Shown here: positions 63,375-64,000 of the stretch, one piece after another
How positions within the stretch are numbered: the first letter of the stretch is position 1
Layout of the letters: the number at the start of each line of letters is the position of its first letter
Program-made: the position numbers and the translations under genes
From: an uncultured Alistipes sp.
GTDB lineage: Bacteria > Bacteroidota > Bacteroidia > Bacteroidales > Rikenellaceae
Direction of reading: 5' to 3'
DNA length: 64,000 nt
Assembly (NCBI GenBank): GCA_947573795.1
Contig: CANPHE010000005.1
Coordinates: forward strand, 22,928-86,927
The notes under the pieces: model-generated
Seen by the model: the letters and a program-made list of their open reading frames with translations, nothing else
Told to the model about the DNA's origin: nothing
Database searches by the model: none

Positions 63375-63416
63375 AACGCCGGATGAGAAGGTCACCCCCA
63401 CTCATCCGACGGATGA

Positions 63417-63998
63417 TTACATCTTCTTGCCTACGTTGGTCTTCTTGGCGACCTTCGGAGCAGCGGCCTTCGCAGCTTTCGCAGCAACGACCTTCTTGGG
63501 AGCAGCCTTCTTGGCTTCGCCCTCGACAACGGTGGCCTCCTCTACGGCGTCGGTCTTCTTGGCTGCGCTCTTGCGCGAACGACGCGTCTTGGGTTTAGCC
63601 TCGGCAGCAGCGGCCGGAGCGACGCCCAGCGTGTAAGCCTCGTTGAAGTCGACGAACTCGATGATGCACATGTCGGCAGCATCGCCCAGACGGAAGCCCG
63701 TCTTCAGGATACGCGTGTAACCGCCCGGACGCTCGGCGATCTTCGGAGCGATCGTGCGGAACAGCTCCGTAACGGCCTCCTTCTGCTTGAGGTAGGAGAA
63801 AACGACACGACGCGAGTGGGTCGTATCCTCCTTGGCTTTGGTAACCAGAGGCTCAACGAACATACGTACGGCCTTAGCCTTGGCGAGCGTCGTCTCGATA
63901 CGCTTGTGCAGAATCAGCGACGAAGCCATATTCGACATCAGCGCCTTGCGGTGTCCCGCCTGACGGCCGAGGTGGTTGAAATTCTTATTGTGTCTCAT
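63417..63998 (-). CDS. rplQ: 50S ribosomal protein L17
   Basis: 193 residues. The first 125 are the conserved L17 domain ([67 protein letters not shown]). The remaining 70 are an Ala/Lys-rich tail ([20 protein letters not shown]), as in many Bacteroidetes L17 proteins and absent from the 127-residue E. coli form. The rest of the operon, normally ending rpoA-rplQ, lies beyond the window edge. Confidence 0.97.
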   Translation of the reverse strand: MRHNKNFNHLGRQAGHRKALMSNMASSLILHKRIETTLAKAKAVRMFVEPLVTKAKEDTTHSRRVVFSYLKQKEAVTELFRTIAPKIAERPGGYTRILKTGFRLGDAADMCIIEFVDFNEAYTLGVAPAAAAEAKPKTRRSRKSAAKKTDAVEEATVVEGEAKKAAPKKVVAAKAAKAAAPKVAKKTNVGKKM

Positions 63999-64000
63999 AA

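Larger units (their letters stand above)
62703..63416. other. Long repeat-filled gap between ychF and rplQ
   Basis: 714 bases without a gene. It holds the promoter-hairpin repeat (62758-62838), a module shared with 28409-28442 (62907-62940), CCCCAGCCGCCGAAGATG (near 62968), a double-hairpin repeat (63003-63074), and the rplQ terminator (63338-63374). The region 63110-63330 shows nothing recognisable. Confidence 0.6.

Overview
The window looks like a chromosomal segment of a GC-rich member of the Bacteroidales, probably an Alistipes-like Rikenellaceae. Evidence seen directly: a SusC/RagA-type TonB-linked outer membrane protein beside a hybrid two-component system, DUF4270/DUF3098/DUF4296 proteins, a one-domain glycogen synthase, the ftsX-DUF3098-uppP-truB-queA cluster, and promoters with the Bacteroidetes -7 box TAnnTTTG in place of a sigma70 box. 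The genus is inference; phylum and order are well supported.

Layout. 1-6.7 kb (minus): a susC-like gene cut by the window edge and its likely regulator, a hybrid two-component system (HTCS) split into two frames at a run of ten G. 6.9-9.3 kb (plus): polyprenyl synthase and a FucP-like transporter. 9.3-10.2 kb: a gene-free stretch packed with repeats. 10.2-23 kb (plus): YfhO protein, ftsX, DUF3098, uppP, truB, queA, a glycogen synthase-like protein, DUF4270 lipoprotein, topA and a C1 peptidase. 23.4-28.3 kb: pckA and prmA (minus), xerD (plus), then two envelope-type genes (minus). 28.6-37.6 kb (minus): a long gene run with LolC/E-like permease, rbfA, a beta-barrel protein, an Ig-like lipoprotein, another lipoprotein, folK, holB and a polysaccharide flippase. 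52.3-57.6 kb (minus): a complete xylose operon (Nudix-type regulator, xylB, xylA, xylE). 57.7-64 kb (minus): galM, gltX, a SIMPL protein, ychF and rplQ.

The accessory part is 37.7-52.3 kb. Much of it is visibly richer in A+T. It begins with an integrase N-terminal remnant, an ORF6N protein and a small XRE regulator, followed by a strongly structured non-coding RNA with its own promoter and two competing folds. Next come an unrecognised Rossmann-like gene and a complete four-gene His-Xaa-Ser (Hxs) system: a His-Xaa-Ser repeat protein, HxsD and two radical SAM maturases. Divergent from it is a 1612-residue protein fusing a DEDD-type exonuclease, a RecQ helicase and a UvrD/Rep helicase. Finally a three-gene module (HEPN-like protein, unknown protein, phage-type repressor) lies between two 108-bp direct repeats that look like small transcription units.

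The intergenic DNA carries at least four dispersed repeat families: a double-hairpin element whose first stem changes in a compensated way between copies; a MITE-like element of about 190 bp with terminal inverted repeats; a 73-bp tandem hairpin that carries a consensus promoter in every unit; and a cruciform-forming module. All similarities were judged by eye; no alignment, folding or database search was run.
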